DNA of 64,000 nucleotides from Actinocrinis sp035653575 (GCF_035653575.1 NZ_DASRBQ010000027.1:27287-91286); one strand, 5' to 3'; shown: positions 31,017-40,152, counted from the first letter of the stretch. Numbers and translations are program-made. The notes: a model not told the origin generated them from the letters alone.

Positions 31017-32416
31017 GCGTCTTCGACACCGTCGTCCGGCTGATCTACCTCACCGCGGCCGTCGGCTTCGTACTCGGCCTGCACCTGATGAACTCCCCGG
31101 CCACGGCCCGGCGCGGCAACCAGGTCTCCGCCGCGGGAATGATCGTCGCCGTGGTGACCACCGTCGTGGTGATCGTGCACGACAAGACCATCACAGGCAC
31201 CGGCTGGGCCGTGCTCGTCGCCGGAGCCGTCTGCGGCGCGGGCGCCGGCCTCTACTCCGCGCGTACCGTGCAGATGACCGCCATGCCGCAGCTGGTCAGC
31301 ATCTTCAACGCGGTCGGCGGCGGCGCCGCGGCGCTGCTGGCGATCGACGACCTGGTGCGCTCCGCGCACGTCATCCCGCGGGTCGCGGTGACCGGCGCGC
31401 TGGACATCGTCATCGGCGGCGTCACCTTCACCGGCTCGCTCATCGCGGCCGGGAAGCTGCAGGGCCTGATCCCGGGCCGGCCGCTGGTCTTCCCGGGCTC
31501 CCGCCTGGCCAACCCGCTGATTGCGGCGGTGTTCACCGGCGCCGCGGTGTGGCTGATCGCGCAGCCCAAGAGCACCGCGGCGCTGATCCTGATGACCGTC
31601 GCCGCCCTCGGCTTCGGCGTGACCATGGTCCTGCCGATCGGCGGAGCCGACATGCCGGTGGTGATCTCACTGCTCAACGCCTTCACCGGCACCGCCGTCG
31701 CGATGGCCGGCTTCGTGCTGGAGAACACCATGCTGATCACCGCGGGAGCGCTGGTCGGCGCGTCCGGCAGCATCCTGACCAAGCTGATGGCCGACGCGAT
31801 GAACCGCTCGATCGGCAACATCGTGGCCGGCGGCTTCGGCACCGGCGACTCCGCGGCCCCGGTCACCGCGGGCATGGGCTCCGTGCGCGAGGTGACCGCC
31901 GACGACGTCGCGATCCAGCTGGCCTACGCGAGCAAGGTGATCTTCGTGCCCGGATACGGCCTGGCCGCGGCGCAGGCGCAGCATGAGGCCGCCGAGCTCG
32001 GCGAACTGCTCGAGCGCCACGGCGTCGAGGTGGACTACGCGATCCACCCGGTGGCCGGCCGGATGCCAGGTCATATGAACGTCCTGCTGGCCGAGGCCAA
32101 CGTGCCCTATCCGCAGCTGAAGGAGATGGAAGAGGCCAACACCGAGTTCCCCCGCGCCGACGTCGTGCTCGTGGTGGGCGCGAACGACGTGACGAACCCG
32201 GCCGCGCGCCGCCCCGGCAACGCGGTCTCCGGCATGCCGATCCTCGACGTCGACAAGGCCAAGAGCGTCGTGGTCATCAAGCGGTCGATGGGCCACGGCT
32301 ACGCGGGCATCGACAACGAGCTGTATACGGACCCGAAGACCGGAATGCTCTTCAGCGACGCCAAGAAGGCCCTTGCGGGGCTCGCCGCGGCCGTCAAGAC
32401 GCTGGTCGGCTCCTAA
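31013..32416 (+). CDS. pntB: NAD(P) transhydrogenase subunit beta
   Basis: A 467-residue protein. About nine membrane helices (residues 1-270) are followed by the NADP(H)-binding dIII domain: VIFVPGYGLAAAQAQHEAAELGELLERHGVEVDYAIHPVAGRMPGHMNVLLAEANVPY, then VVGANDVTNPAARRPGNAVSGMPILDVDKAKSVVVIKRSMGHGYAGIDN. The GYG and KRSM(G) segments contact NADP. GTG 31013 overlaps the pntAB stop. A hairpin follows at 32428. Confidence 0.94.
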   Translation: MSVFDTVVRLIYLTAAVGFVLGLHLMNSPATARRGNQVSAAGMIVAVVTTVVVIVHDKTITGTGWAVLVAGAVCGAGAGLYSARTVQMTAMPQLVSIFNAVGGGAAALLAIDDLVRSAHVIPRVAVTGALDIVIGGVTFTGSLIAAGKLQGLIPGRPLVFPGSRLANPLIAAVFTGAAVWLIAQPKSTAALILMTVAALGFGVTMVLPIGGADMPVVISLLNAFTGTAVAMAGFVLENTMLITAGALVGASGSILTKLMADAMNRSIGNIVAGGFGTGDSAAPVTAGMGSVREVTADDVAIQLAYASKVIFVPGYGLAAAQAQHEAAELGELLERHGVEVDYAIHPVAGRMPGHMNVLLAEANVPYPQLKEMEEANTEFPRADVVLVVGANDVTNPAARRPGNAVSGMPILDVDKAKSVVVIKRSMGHGYAGIDNELYTDPKTGMLFSDAKKALAGLAAAVKTLVGS

Positions 32417-32427
32417 CACTGCACGAA

Positions 32428-32446
32428 GGCCGCGCCGCGAGCGGCC
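32428..32446. terminator. Hairpin between convergent pntB and LAL regulator genes
   Basis: GGCCGC, a 7-base loop and GCGGCC stand between the pntB stop (32416) and the end of the LAL regulator gene (32458). Confidence 0.5.
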
Positions 32447-32457
32447 AGGCTTCTCGG

Positions 32458-35118
32458 CTAGCTGGTCGATCCGCGGCGCAGTGCTACGGCAAGCTCGGCG
32501 CGCCCTGCCACGCCGAGCTTGCCGTAGATGTGTCCGAGGTGGTTTTCGACCGTCCGCTCCGAGAGCCGCAGCTGATCGGCGATCTGACGGTTGCTCAGGC
32601 CGTCCGCGGCGCACCCGGCGATCTGCCGTTCGCGCGAGGTGAGGGTGCGCAGCGGGCCGAGCCGGCTGAGCAGCGGCGTACGTGCATCGCACTCGGCGGC
32701 CAGCACCAACGCGCGTGAGGCCGTCCGCGCGTCACGAGCGGCGCGACCACCTGGCCTTTCTCCGGTGGCCAGCGCGGCCGCTGCATACGCCTCGGCCGCG
32801 TAGAGGGTGAAACCGAGCGCGTGCAGTGCGTCAGCCGCCTCGCGCAGCGCGGCTGGCTTGCCGATAGCGTCGATCAGCCGGCGTATGCAGGCGCCCAAGG
32901 GCCAGTCGGCGGGGAGCGTGACCCGGTCCAGCAGCCGAGCCGCCGCCTGAGGAAAGCCGAGCCGGAACAGATCCAGCGCGCCCAGAACGGCGGGCGCGAC
33001 CATGCCCTCGTCGGTCCAGCCGTGGGCCGCCTGCTCCAGCTGCTTCCCGGATTTCTCGGCGTTTCCGCAGGCGCAGTCGTGCCAGGACCAGGCGCGGACC
33101 ACTTCGGTGCCCAGCGCGCGCAACTGCGTCGGCACGGGCATGGACGAGATGACCTCGGCCAGCCGCCGCGCCTGTACCCGATCACCGCGCTGCGCCACCG
33201 CGGACAGGCCGGTGGCCAGGCACCAGAGGCGGCCGTTGGGGTCGTGCGGTGCGTTCTCGAACAGCCGCGCGGCCTCGGCGGCTTGAGCGGTGGCCGCAGG
33301 CAGATCCCCGGCACCCAGGCACACGCTGGCCAGCCCCGCCCGAGCCCAGGCCTGGCCGACCAAGTCGCCGCGGTCGAGCGCGTCGTCGAGCGCGGCCCGC
33401 ACGCGGGCGAGAGCCGCCTGCGGATCCCCGAAGTCACTCATCGCGCGCGCGGCAAAGGCGACGAGCGACGGTGCGGCGGCCCCTGCGTCATCATGCTGCC
33501 GGCGTTCGGCGATGGTCAGGTCGAAGGCGCGCAGCCCGGCACGGAAGTCGCCCAGGATCGGGTATGCCATCGCGGCACCGGCTGCGGCGAAGCCGCGCAC
33601 TTCCGGCCACGGCGCGTCGAGCAGCGGCTCCAGTTCGCCGACCGCGGCGTCGAATCTGCCGCAGACGGCGAGCAGCAGGCCGCGGTGTGCCGCGAGTTGC
33701 GCTGCCGGCTGCGCCTGCGCGACCGTGCGGACCGCGGTCTCGAGGATGGCCAGGCCCTGGTCGAGCCGTCCGGTGATCCAGCTGATCCAGGATGCGTGCG
33801 CCGCAGCCAGCGCCGCCCGCTCCAGGTCGGATGAGGCCAGCTCGCCGAGTGAGTTCAGCAAGACGCGCGCGGCCTCGAAGCGGCCCGCGTCGACCATGGC
33901 CTCGTACAGCAGCAGGCCGTTGCCCACGTCACGGCAGTACTCGAACGCCGCCGCAGCGACACGCTCGCGTAGCCCGGCTTCGGTGCGCACGGCGGCCGCA
34001 CGTCTGGCCGCGGCCGCGATCTTCTCCGGATCGGGCGCCCCGCCGCCCTCCAGTCGCCACACCGCCCAGCGCAGCAGATCCTCGCCCCGCCGCAGGCCGG
34101 TGGCCTCAAGCGCGTCAGCCAACTGCCGCGCGTAACCCAGCCGCGCCGAAACCGGGGTCGAGCGGGCGATCAGCTCGCGATAGAGCGGGTGGCAAATGCG
34201 CGTCGGCAGCCGCCGATCCGTCCGCTCGACCTCGATCAGGCCGCGCCGCTCCAAGGCCTCGACGATTGGCCGTTCGACCAGGCTGAGCAGCAGCCGCAGG
34301 CCCACCCCCGGAGCGAGGGCCACCAGTTCGAGTGCGGCGCGCTGCGGACCGCTCAGCCCGGTCAGGCGCCCTTCCAGCAGCTGCATAAGGCCGCTTGAGT
34401 TGCCGGCGATCCGCTCGAGCCGCCAGAACCCGTCCTCGGCGCGCCGCAACGTGCCGGCCGACGCCGCGTCCAGCAACAGCTCCCTGATGAACAGCGGATT
34501 GCCCGCGCTGAGCCGGTGAATCTCGCGCGTCGTCCCGGGGGAGACCTCGCCGCCCAGCGCGCCGGCCAGCAGGTCGGTCACCTCGTGTTCCCCGAGCGGA
34601 TCCAGGTCGACGCGGCCGAGCAGCCCTGCCGCGAGCAGCGCACGCAGCGCGTCTGGAAGGTGAGCTCCGGCGCGCACCGTGGCGAGCAGGCGCACCCGGC
34701 CCGCGGTCAACCACTGCTCGACGACGAGCGCCGAGACGTCGTCGAGCAGATTCGCATCATCGAGGACGAGCAGCCGCGGCGAGTCAGCGTTAGGAGAAAC
34801 GGCCGACCCGCCCTGCGCACTGCCCGACCCGCCTGGAGCAACACCGAGCGCGCTGAAGGTTTCAGGCCGCGTCGAGTCGGAGCCCCTCAGAAACCACGGC
34901 GCGTTGCCCGCGGTTTCGTACCGAGCCGCCACGTGTCGCATCAGCCGGGATTTGCCAACACCCGCCGGACCGCAGACGACCGCCCCCTTAACTGCGGCGT
35001 CGCCGACCAGTATCCGTTCCAGGGTCGCCGTCTCCACGATGCGACCAACGAACGGCCACTGACCAGCCAAAGCCAAGCCCGCTGCGGCGTCGATCGGGCG
35101 CGTCGCAGAGGGGTTCAT
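32458..35118 (-). CDS. LAL-type LuxR-family ATP-binding regulator
   Basis: An 886-residue regulator of the large LuxR (MalT-like) type. The N-terminal ATPase has Walker A GPAGVGKSRLM (from residue 50) and Walker B RLLVLDDANLLDD. A long helical, TPR-like middle follows, and the C-terminal LuxR HTH is LTSRERQIAGCAADGLSNRQIADQLRLSERTVENHLGHIYGKLGV. These proteins are ATP- and ligand-gated activators, often of pathway genes. The start MNPSATRPID at ATG 35118 is preferred; a longer frame to 35244 runs through the divergent promoter. It diverges from a secreted-protein gene. Confidence 0.88.
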   Translation of the reverse strand: MNPSATRPIDAAAGLALAGQWPFVGRIVETATLERILVGDAAVKGAVVCGPAGVGKSRLMRHVAARYETAGNAPWFLRGSDSTRPETFSALGVAPGGSGSAQGGSAVSPNADSPRLLVLDDANLLDDVSALVVEQWLTAGRVRLLATVRAGAHLPDALRALLAAGLLGRVDLDPLGEHEVTDLLAGALGGEVSPGTTREIHRLSAGNPLFIRELLLDAASAGTLRRAEDGFWRLERIAGNSSGLMQLLEGRLTGLSGPQRAALELVALAPGVGLRLLLSLVERPIVEALERRGLIEVERTDRRLPTRICHPLYRELIARSTPVSARLGYARQLADALEATGLRRGEDLLRWAVWRLEGGGAPDPEKIAAAARRAAAVRTEAGLRERVAAAAFEYCRDVGNGLLLYEAMVDAGRFEAARVLLNSLGELASSDLERAALAAAHASWISWITGRLDQGLAILETAVRTVAQAQPAAQLAAHRGLLLAVCGRFDAAVGELEPLLDAPWPEVRGFAAAGAAMAYPILGDFRAGLRAFDLTIAERRQHDDAGAAAPSLVAFAARAMSDFGDPQAALARVRAALDDALDRGDLVGQAWARAGLASVCLGAGDLPAATAQAAEAARLFENAPHDPNGRLWCLATGLSAVAQRGDRVQARRLAEVISSMPVPTQLRALGTEVVRAWSWHDCACGNAEKSGKQLEQAAHGWTDEGMVAPAVLGALDLFRLGFPQAAARLLDRVTLPADWPLGACIRRLIDAIGKPAALREAADALHALGFTLYAAEAYAAAALATGERPGGRAARDARTASRALVLAAECDARTPLLSRLGPLRTLTSRERQIAGCAADGLSNRQIADQLRLSERTVENHLGHIYGKLGVAGRAELAVALRRGSTS

Positions 35119-35148
35119 ACCGGCGCAGCGTACCCGTCCGCCGCGTGT

Positions 35149-35194
35149 GAGTGGTCTCGCTTGCGGCGTTGAGTACTCGCCACTCTCGACGCCG
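35149..35194. promoter_or_regulatory. Nested inverted repeats in divergent promoter region
   Basis: GAGTGG (35149-35154) with CCACTC (35180-35185), the palindrome GAGTACTC (35171-35178), and CGGCGT (35164-35169) with ACGCCG (35189-35194) overlap between the LAL regulator and the secreted protein. It may be an operator cluster; the arms are short. Confidence 0.3.
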
Positions 35195-35249
35195 GCGCGC
35201 ACCTGGCCCATCCTCGGATCCGAACTCTGACACGAAGGGACCAAACGCC

Positions 35250-36305
35250 GTGCGTCAACCAGCGCGTTCCGCCCGTTGGATGGTCAGTGGCGCAGCCGCG
35301 CTCTCGATCATTCTGCCCGCACAGGGATCCAGCGCGGCCGCACGCGCCGACGCCGTCAATCCCGCGCCCGACAACGGATTCGCGGCCACCGGCCCGTGGA
35401 ACACCCCGCTGCCGGCCAACGTGCCGCTGGCACCCAACTCGCAGGCGATCGTCAACAACCTCATCCAGGACAAGCAGAACAACGGCGGCCTGTGGGCGAT
35501 CAACACCGACACCTACTCCGCACCGATCTACTACGTCGGCCCGGACACGCCGCGCACGCAGTGGACGTACTCCGACTGCCAGAATCTGCCGCAGCTCGCC
35601 CCGGTGATCGCCGACTCGCTCGCCTCCGTGCCCACGCCGCCCGGCCTGCTGGTATCGCAGAGAACTGACGCGTCCGTCGCGATCTACCAGCCCTCCACCG
35701 ACACCTACTGGGACTTCTGGCGAGCCCAGCAGGACGCGAACGGGCACTGGTCCGCCTGTTGGGGCGGCAAGATCGAGCACTACAGCACCAACCCCGGCAC
35801 CTTCACCAACCCGCTCGGCGCCTCCGCCTCCGGCCTGCCGTTCGGGGCGTACCTGATCCGCGCCGACGAACTGCGGCGCGGGCACATCGACCACGCCATC
35901 AACCTCGAGACCGTGCGCACGCAGGCGAACTGCTTCTCCTGGCCGGCCACCCGCGACGACGGCAACACCCCGGGAGCGGACATCCCCTGCGAGGGCCAGC
36001 GGTTCCGCCTCGACCCGACGTTCAACGTCAACACACTGATCGACCCGGCCGCGCGCACCATCGCCCGCGCCATGCAGCAATACGGCCTGGTGCTCACCGA
36101 CACCGCCGGCGCCCTGGTCACCCAGGCCGAGGACCCGCGCCCGCTGGAGGCCGGCAACGGCGGAGTCGACCCGTACAACCAGCTGTTCGACCCGACCGGC
36201 ACCGGGATCATCCCCGAAAGCCTCTCGCGCTACCTCGTGCTGGTCGGCATCCCGCTCAATCGGCTCCAGGCCCTCCCGCTCAACTACGGCGAACCAGGGC
36301 ACTGA
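35250..36305 (+). CDS. Secreted protein of unknown function
   Basis: A 351-residue exported protein. A signal peptide (RWMVSGAAALSIILPAQGSSAAARADA) ends near residue 35. The mature part is rich in Thr, Pro, Asn and Trp and includes DNGFAATGPWNTPLP, WAINTDTYSAPIYYV, TYWDFWRAQQDANGHWSACWGG, GLPFGAYLIRADELRRGHIDHAINLE and GQRFRLDPTFNVNTL. Trp/Tyr-rich strands, four Cys and a His-Asp pair resemble jelly-roll wall- or polysaccharide-active proteins, but I cannot name a family. GAAGGGA before GTG 35250 sets the start; the longer frame to 35151 lacks a signal-like N terminus. The divergent LAL protein may regulate it. Confidence 0.7.
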   Translation: MRQPARSARWMVSGAAALSIILPAQGSSAAARADAVNPAPDNGFAATGPWNTPLPANVPLAPNSQAIVNNLIQDKQNNGGLWAINTDTYSAPIYYVGPDTPRTQWTYSDCQNLPQLAPVIADSLASVPTPPGLLVSQRTDASVAIYQPSTDTYWDFWRAQQDANGHWSACWGGKIEHYSTNPGTFTNPLGASASGLPFGAYLIRADELRRGHIDHAINLETVRTQANCFSWPATRDDGNTPGADIPCEGQRFRLDPTFNVNTLIDPAARTIARAMQQYGLVLTDTAGALVTQAEDPRPLEAGNGGVDPYNQLFDPTGTGIIPESLSRYLVLVGIPLNRLQALPLNYGEPGH

Positions 36306-36392
36306 CCCAGCGCCGGTCGAACGCCGGGACCGCACGCCCCGCGGCCCGCAATTCGGTGGACGCCGCCACCGCCGGCGGAGATCATTCCGGTT

Positions 36393-37136
36393 GTGCGTCA
36401 GGATGAGATCTGGGACCAGGATGCCGCCGAGCGCTATGACAGCGAGGACGAGGGCATGTTCGCGCCCGAGGTCCTCGGGCCGACCGTAGAACGTCTCGCG
36501 CAGCTCGCCGAGGGCGGCCGCGCGCTGGAGTTCGCGATCGGAACCGGCCGGGTGGCCGTACCGCTGTCCCGGCGGGGCGTGCCCGTGGCAGGCATCGAAC
36601 TGTCCGAGCCGATGATCGGCCAGCTGCGGTCGAAGGCCGACGAGTCGACGATCCCGGTCGTCGTCGGAGACATGGCGACCGCGCGGGTGCCGGGCAGCTT
36701 CCAGCTGGTGTACCTGGTCTACAACACGATCTCCAACCTGCTCACCCAGGCCGAGCAGATCGAGTGCTTCCGCAACGCCGCGCGGCATCTGCTGCCCGGC
36801 GGCCGGTTCGTGATCGAACTGTGGGTGCCCCAACTGCCGCCGCGTCCGCCGGCCGCGCAGGTCGTGGTCTTCCACGACGAGCCGGGCTACCTGGGCATGG
36901 ACACCTTCGACGTGGTCAACCAGCGGATCGTCTCGCATCACTTCCGGTTCGACGAGGGCGAGCAGGCCAGGCTTTCCCGCAGCCCGCACCGCTACATCTG
37001 GCCCGCGGAGCTGGATCTCATGGCGCAGATCGCGGGATTCGAACTCGAGTCGAGGCACGGCGACTGGAGCGCAGGCGCCTTCACCGCCTCCTCGTCCTCG
37101 CACGTCTCGGTCTACCGGCTGCGCGAGGACCAGTAG
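36393..37136 (+). CDS. Class I SAM-dependent methyltransferase
   Basis: A 247-residue methyltransferase. It opens with IWDQDAAERYDSEDEGMFAPEVLGPTVERLAQLAEGGRALEFAIGTGRVAVPLSRRG, where motif I is ALEFAIGTG, and continues with VAGIELSEPMI and LLPGGRFVIELW. The N-terminal YD pattern is common in small-molecule methyltransferases of actinomycetes. The substrate is unknown. GTG 36393 lacks a strong ribosome binding site. It probably stands alone between the secreted protein and the ECF factor. Confidence 0.85.
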   Translation: MRQDEIWDQDAAERYDSEDEGMFAPEVLGPTVERLAQLAEGGRALEFAIGTGRVAVPLSRRGVPVAGIELSEPMIGQLRSKADESTIPVVVGDMATARVPGSFQLVYLVYNTISNLLTQAEQIECFRNAARHLLPGGRFVIELWVPQLPPRPPAAQVVVFHDEPGYLGMDTFDVVNQRIVSHHFRFDEGEQARLSRSPHRYIWPAELDLMAQIAGFELESRHGDWSAGAFTASSSSHVSVYRLREDQ

Positions 37137-37146
37137 TCCGCTCCGT

Positions 37147-37177
37147 TCGGTACCGATGACTCGGCTGCGCTCGGTAC
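37147..37177. promoter_or_regulatory. Repeated TCGGTAC element before the ECF sigma gene
   Basis: TCGGTAC occurs at 37147-37153, inside the perfect palindrome TCGGTACCGA, and again at 37171-37177, 24 bp on. The second copy ends 12 bases before ATG 37190. This may be the binding or self-recognised promoter region of the ECF factor. Confidence 0.35.
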
Positions 37178-37189
37178 GTCACATTAGGT

Positions 37190-38206
37190 ATGGACCAAGT
37201 GTTGGCGGAGGCGCGCGCCGGGGATGAGACCGCGTTCGCGCGCGTTATCGAGCCGCTGCGGCGTGAGCTGCAGATCCACTGTTACCGCATGCTCGGCTCG
37301 ATCGAAGACGCCGAGGACGCGGTGCAGGAGACGTTTCTGCGGGCGTGGACCCGCCTCGACTCCTACGCCGAGCGCGCGTCGTTTCGGGCATGGGTGTACG
37401 GCATCGCGACCCATGCGTGCCTGGACGCGTTACGGCGAAGGAAGGCCCGGTCCTGGCCGACTGATCTCGCCGGACCGGCCGATCCGCGTCGCTACGAGCT
37501 GGCCGGGCTCGACCTGCCGTGGCTGCAACCGTATCCGGACCGACTGCTCGACCCGCCCGCCTCGGCCCGCGACGAGCCGGAGGCCCTGGTCACCGCGAAG
37601 GAGACGATCGAGCTCGCCTTCCTCGCCGCGATCCAGCGGCTGCCGGCACGCCAGCGCGCCGTCCTGATCCTGCGCGACACGCTGGACTGGTCGGTCAAGG
37701 ACACGGCGGCCGTGCTGGACCTGAGCCAGGCGGCCGTCAACAGTGCTCTGCAACGGGCACACGCGACGTTGGCCACGCACCTGCCGCGGCGCCGCGCCGA
37801 ATGGCGCGCGAACCCGACCGCCGCGGAGCGCAAGGCGCTGGACCGCCTCATCACGGCCTGGGCGGACGGCGACGTCACGGCGCTGGTCGGGCTGTTGCGC
37901 GACGACGCCAGGCTGATCATGCCGCCGGGCACCACCTGGTTCTCGGGGCGCGGGGACATCGGGGCGTTCATCGCAGAGCACGTATTCGGAGAGATGGGCA
38001 CCGGCTGGTTGCTGCGACCCACGGCGGCCAACCGCCAACCGGCCTTCGCCCTGTACTGGCGGCGGCCAGGCGACGACGCGTACCGCGCGTTCGCCATCGG
38101 GGTGCTCCGGGTCGACGGGGACGCCATCGCCGAGATCGCGCTCTTTGCGCAGCCCGAACTCTTCGACGCGTTCGATCTGGCCCCCTCGCTGAACCCCGCC
38201 GGGTGA
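37190..38206 (+). CDS. ECF sigma factor with C-terminal SnoaL-like domain
   Basis: A 338-residue sigma factor. Region 2 is HCYRMLGSIEDAEDAVQETFLRAWTRLDSY and region 4 is LPARQRAVLILRDTLDWSVKDTAAVLDLSQAAVNSALQRAHATL. After it comes a 120-residue NTF2/SnoaL-like domain (ALDRLITAWADGDVTALVGLLRDDARLIMPP...). This is the architecture of actinobacterial ECF groups that lack a classic anti-sigma factor and are thought to be held or tuned by the C-terminal domain. It is coupled to the small cupin gene (TGATG). Confidence 0.9.
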   Translation: MDQVLAEARAGDETAFARVIEPLRRELQIHCYRMLGSIEDAEDAVQETFLRAWTRLDSYAERASFRAWVYGIATHACLDALRRRKARSWPTDLAGPADPRRYELAGLDLPWLQPYPDRLLDPPASARDEPEALVTAKETIELAFLAAIQRLPARQRAVLILRDTLDWSVKDTAAVLDLSQAAVNSALQRAHATLATHLPRRRAEWRANPTAAERKALDRLITAWADGDVTALVGLLRDDARLIMPPGTTWFSGRGDIGAFIAEHVFGEMGTGWLLRPTAANRQPAFALYWRRPGDDAYRAFAIGVLRVDGDAIAEIALFAQPELFDAFDLAPSLNPAG

Positions 38207-38496
38207 TGCCCGGCGACCGGGTCCGGCGGTGGACGGTGCGGATCGATCCCGGCGGCGCCGCGGACTACGCCGCCGCGGACTGGGCCGACGCGCTGGTGAT
38301 CGTCGAGCGCGGCGAATTGGAAGTCGAATGCCGCAGCGGGCAGCGCGCCAGGTTCGCCGCCGGCGCGATCCTGACCTTCGCCGGACTGCCGGTGCGGCGC
38401 CTGCGCAATCCAGGCTCCGCGCCGCTGGTTCTCTCCCTGGCGGCGCGATCTGTGCCGACCGATGACTGTTCGCGCCGGCGCGCGTCACACGAGTGA
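38206..38496 (+). CDS. Small cupin-like protein coupled to the sigma factor
   Basis: A 96-residue protein read from ATG 38206, whose first base is the last base of the sigma stop (TGATG). GGAADYAAADWADALVIVERGELEVECRSGQRARFAAGAILTFAGLPVRRLRNPGSAPLVLSLAAR is a minimal cupin barrel with a GELEVE strand pair and a GAIL turn. The usual His metal ligands are missing, so it is probably not a metal enzyme. Its coupling to the ECF factor suggests a regulatory role, for example a cofactor of the SnoaL domain; that is inference. Confidence 0.65.
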   Translation: MPGDRVRRWTVRIDPGGAADYAAADWADALVIVERGELEVECRSGQRARFAAGAILTFAGLPVRRLRNPGSAPLVLSLAARSVPTDDCSRRRASHE

Positions 38497-38526
38497 CCCC
38501 ACCGAATCCAACGGATAGGACCCGCT

Positions 38527-39255
38527 GTGACAAGCCTTGCGGACAAGACCATCCTGGTGACCGGCGCGAATCGAGGACTCGGAAGCAGCCTGGTCGAAGA
38601 GGCGCTAAGGCGCGGGGCGCGGCGCGTGTACGCCGCCACCCGTCAGCCCCTGAGCCACCCGGACACCCGGGTCACGACCGTGCCGCTCGATGTGACCGAT
38701 GCGGCGCAGATCCAGGCAGCTGCCGAACGCATCGAGTCTCTCGACGTCCTTGTCAACAACGCCGGCATCGCGCTCGTCGATGACCTCGGCGAGCGCGCCG
38801 CCCTAGAGCAGCACCTGGCGGTCAACCTGTTCGGCACGCACGCGGTAACGCACGCGTTCCTGCCGGCGCTGTGTCAGTCGCGGGGCGCCGTCGTCAACGT
38901 GCTGTCGCTCGCGGCTCTCGCGACCGTCCCGGTCACCCCGGCCTACGCGGCCTCGAAGGCGGCCGCGTTCTCCATGTCGCAGTCGCTCCGCGCCCTGCTG
39001 GCCGACCAGGGCGTGACCGTGCACGTGGTCCTGCCGGGACCCGTAGACACCGACATGATCCGCGACTGGGACATCCCGAAGACCGACCCGGCCGCCGTCG
39101 CGCGCGCGATTCTCGACGGCGTCCGCGCCGGCGACGAGGAGATCTTCCCCGACCCCGTGTCCGCGGCGATCGCCGAAGCGTGGCGCGGCGGCGCGATCAA
39201 GGCGCTTGAGCGGCAGAACGCCGCCGCCGTGCGGTCCGTAGCAGTCCAGGGCTGA
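38527..39255 (+). CDS. Short-chain dehydrogenase/reductase
   Basis: A 242-residue SDR. The cofactor motif is TILVTGANRGLGSSL, NNAG appears in VLVNNAGIAL, the catalytic Ser lies in VVNVLSLAA, and Y-x-x-x-K is YAASKAA. An Arg-rich loop after strand 2 (ATRQP) suggests NADPH. The substrate is unknown. GTG 38527 lies 31 bases after the cupin gene, and the next SDR follows 18 bases later, so the four genes from the ECF factor on form one probable operon. Confidence 0.88.
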   Translation: MTSLADKTILVTGANRGLGSSLVEEALRRGARRVYAATRQPLSHPDTRVTTVPLDVTDAAQIQAAAERIESLDVLVNNAGIALVDDLGERAALEQHLAVNLFGTHAVTHAFLPALCQSRGAVVNVLSLAALATVPVTPAYAASKAAAFSMSQSLRALLADQGVTVHVVLPGPVDTDMIRDWDIPKTDPAAVARAILDGVRAGDEEIFPDPVSAAIAEAWRGGAIKALERQNAAAVRSVAVQG

Positions 39256-39272
39256 CAAACAAGGAGGACATC

Positions 39273-40049
39273 GTGAACACAGTCTCCAACAACGCAGTCT
39301 CCACGAACGCAGTCTCCGAGCGCACCACGCTCGTCGTCGGGGCCAGCAGCGGACTCGGCCGCGGCATCGCCGTCGCCTTCGCCGAGGCCGGCGCGCCCGT
39401 CGTCGCCGTGGCCCGCACCGCCCCGGCCCTTGCCGAACTCGCCGCGACGACCGGCGGCATCACGCCGGAGGTCGCCGATGCGTCCGACGCCGCGACCCCC
39501 GGCATTCTGATCGACCGTCACCGGCCGGACAACGTGATCGTGGTGGCCGGTGCCAGGCCCGCGATCGGTCCGTTGCACGAACTGACCTGGGAGTCGTTCT
39601 CGGTCAACTGGAACGCCGACGTCCGGATCGCGTTCCATTGGCTGCGCGAGGCGCTGCTCAAGCCACTGTCGCCCGGCAGCCGCGTCATCGTGGTCAGCAG
39701 CGGCGCCGCGCTGAACGGATCGCCGCTCAGCGGCGGATACGCGGGAGCGAAGGCCACCCAGCGCTTCATCACCGGATACGCCCAAGACGAAGCCCGGCGC
39801 GCCGAGCTGGGAATCGCGTTCACCGCGGTACTGCCTCAGCTCACACCCGCGACCGAGCTGGGCCTCGCCGCGGTGAACGCCTACGCGGAACGCGCCGAAC
39901 TGCCCGTCGCGGACTACCTGCGGCAGCTCGGCGATCCGCTGACGCCGCAGACCGCGGGCAAGGCACTGCTGGAACTCGCCCAGGCGGACGCCGACCGCCT
40001 CGCCCCCGCCTACCGGCTCAGCGGCGCGGGCCTGCACGAACTGCGCTGA
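39273..40049 (+). CDS. Short-chain dehydrogenase/reductase
   Basis: A 258-residue SDR. The cofactor motif is TTLVVGASSGLGRGIAVAF, the catalytic region is VIVVSSGAALNGSPLSGGYAGAKATQ with the YxxxK Tyr and Lys, and ARTAP follows strand 2. The usual NNAG is VVAGARP, a marked change. The N terminus NTVSNNAVSTNAVSER comes from a repeated 12-base unit and is probably disordered. AAGGAGGACATC precedes GTG 39273. The substrate is unknown; it is the last gene of the ECF-cupin-SDR-SDR run. Confidence 0.85.
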   Translation: MNTVSNNAVSTNAVSERTTLVVGASSGLGRGIAVAFAEAGAPVVAVARTAPALAELAATTGGITPEVADASDAATPGILIDRHRPDNVIVVAGARPAIGPLHELTWESFSVNWNADVRIAFHWLREALLKPLSPGSRVIVVSSGAALNGSPLSGGYAGAKATQRFITGYAQDEARRAELGIAFTAVLPQLTPATELGLAAVNAYAERAELPVADYLRQLGDPLTPQTAGKALLELAQADADRLAPAYRLSGAGLHELR

Positions 40050-40063
40050 CAGCGCGCGAAGCC

Positions 40064-40092
40064 GCGTGAAAGCGGCGTGAAACAGCGGTGAA
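40064..40092. promoter_or_regulatory. Three GCGTGAA direct repeats, phased 11 and 10 bp
   Basis: GCGTGAAA (40064-40071), GCGTGAAA (40075-40082) and GCGGTGAA (40085-40092) lie 61 bases before the ABC ATPase gene. SARP regulators bind direct heptamers spaced 11 bp at such places, and a SARP gene lies downstream (41980-45234). No clear -10 was found. Confidence 0.4.
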
Positions 40093-40152
40093 TCCCCCAG
40101 CGCGCACTCTCTCCCTGCGCGGCGCACCGGCCGCGTCCACGGAGGGAGCGCG

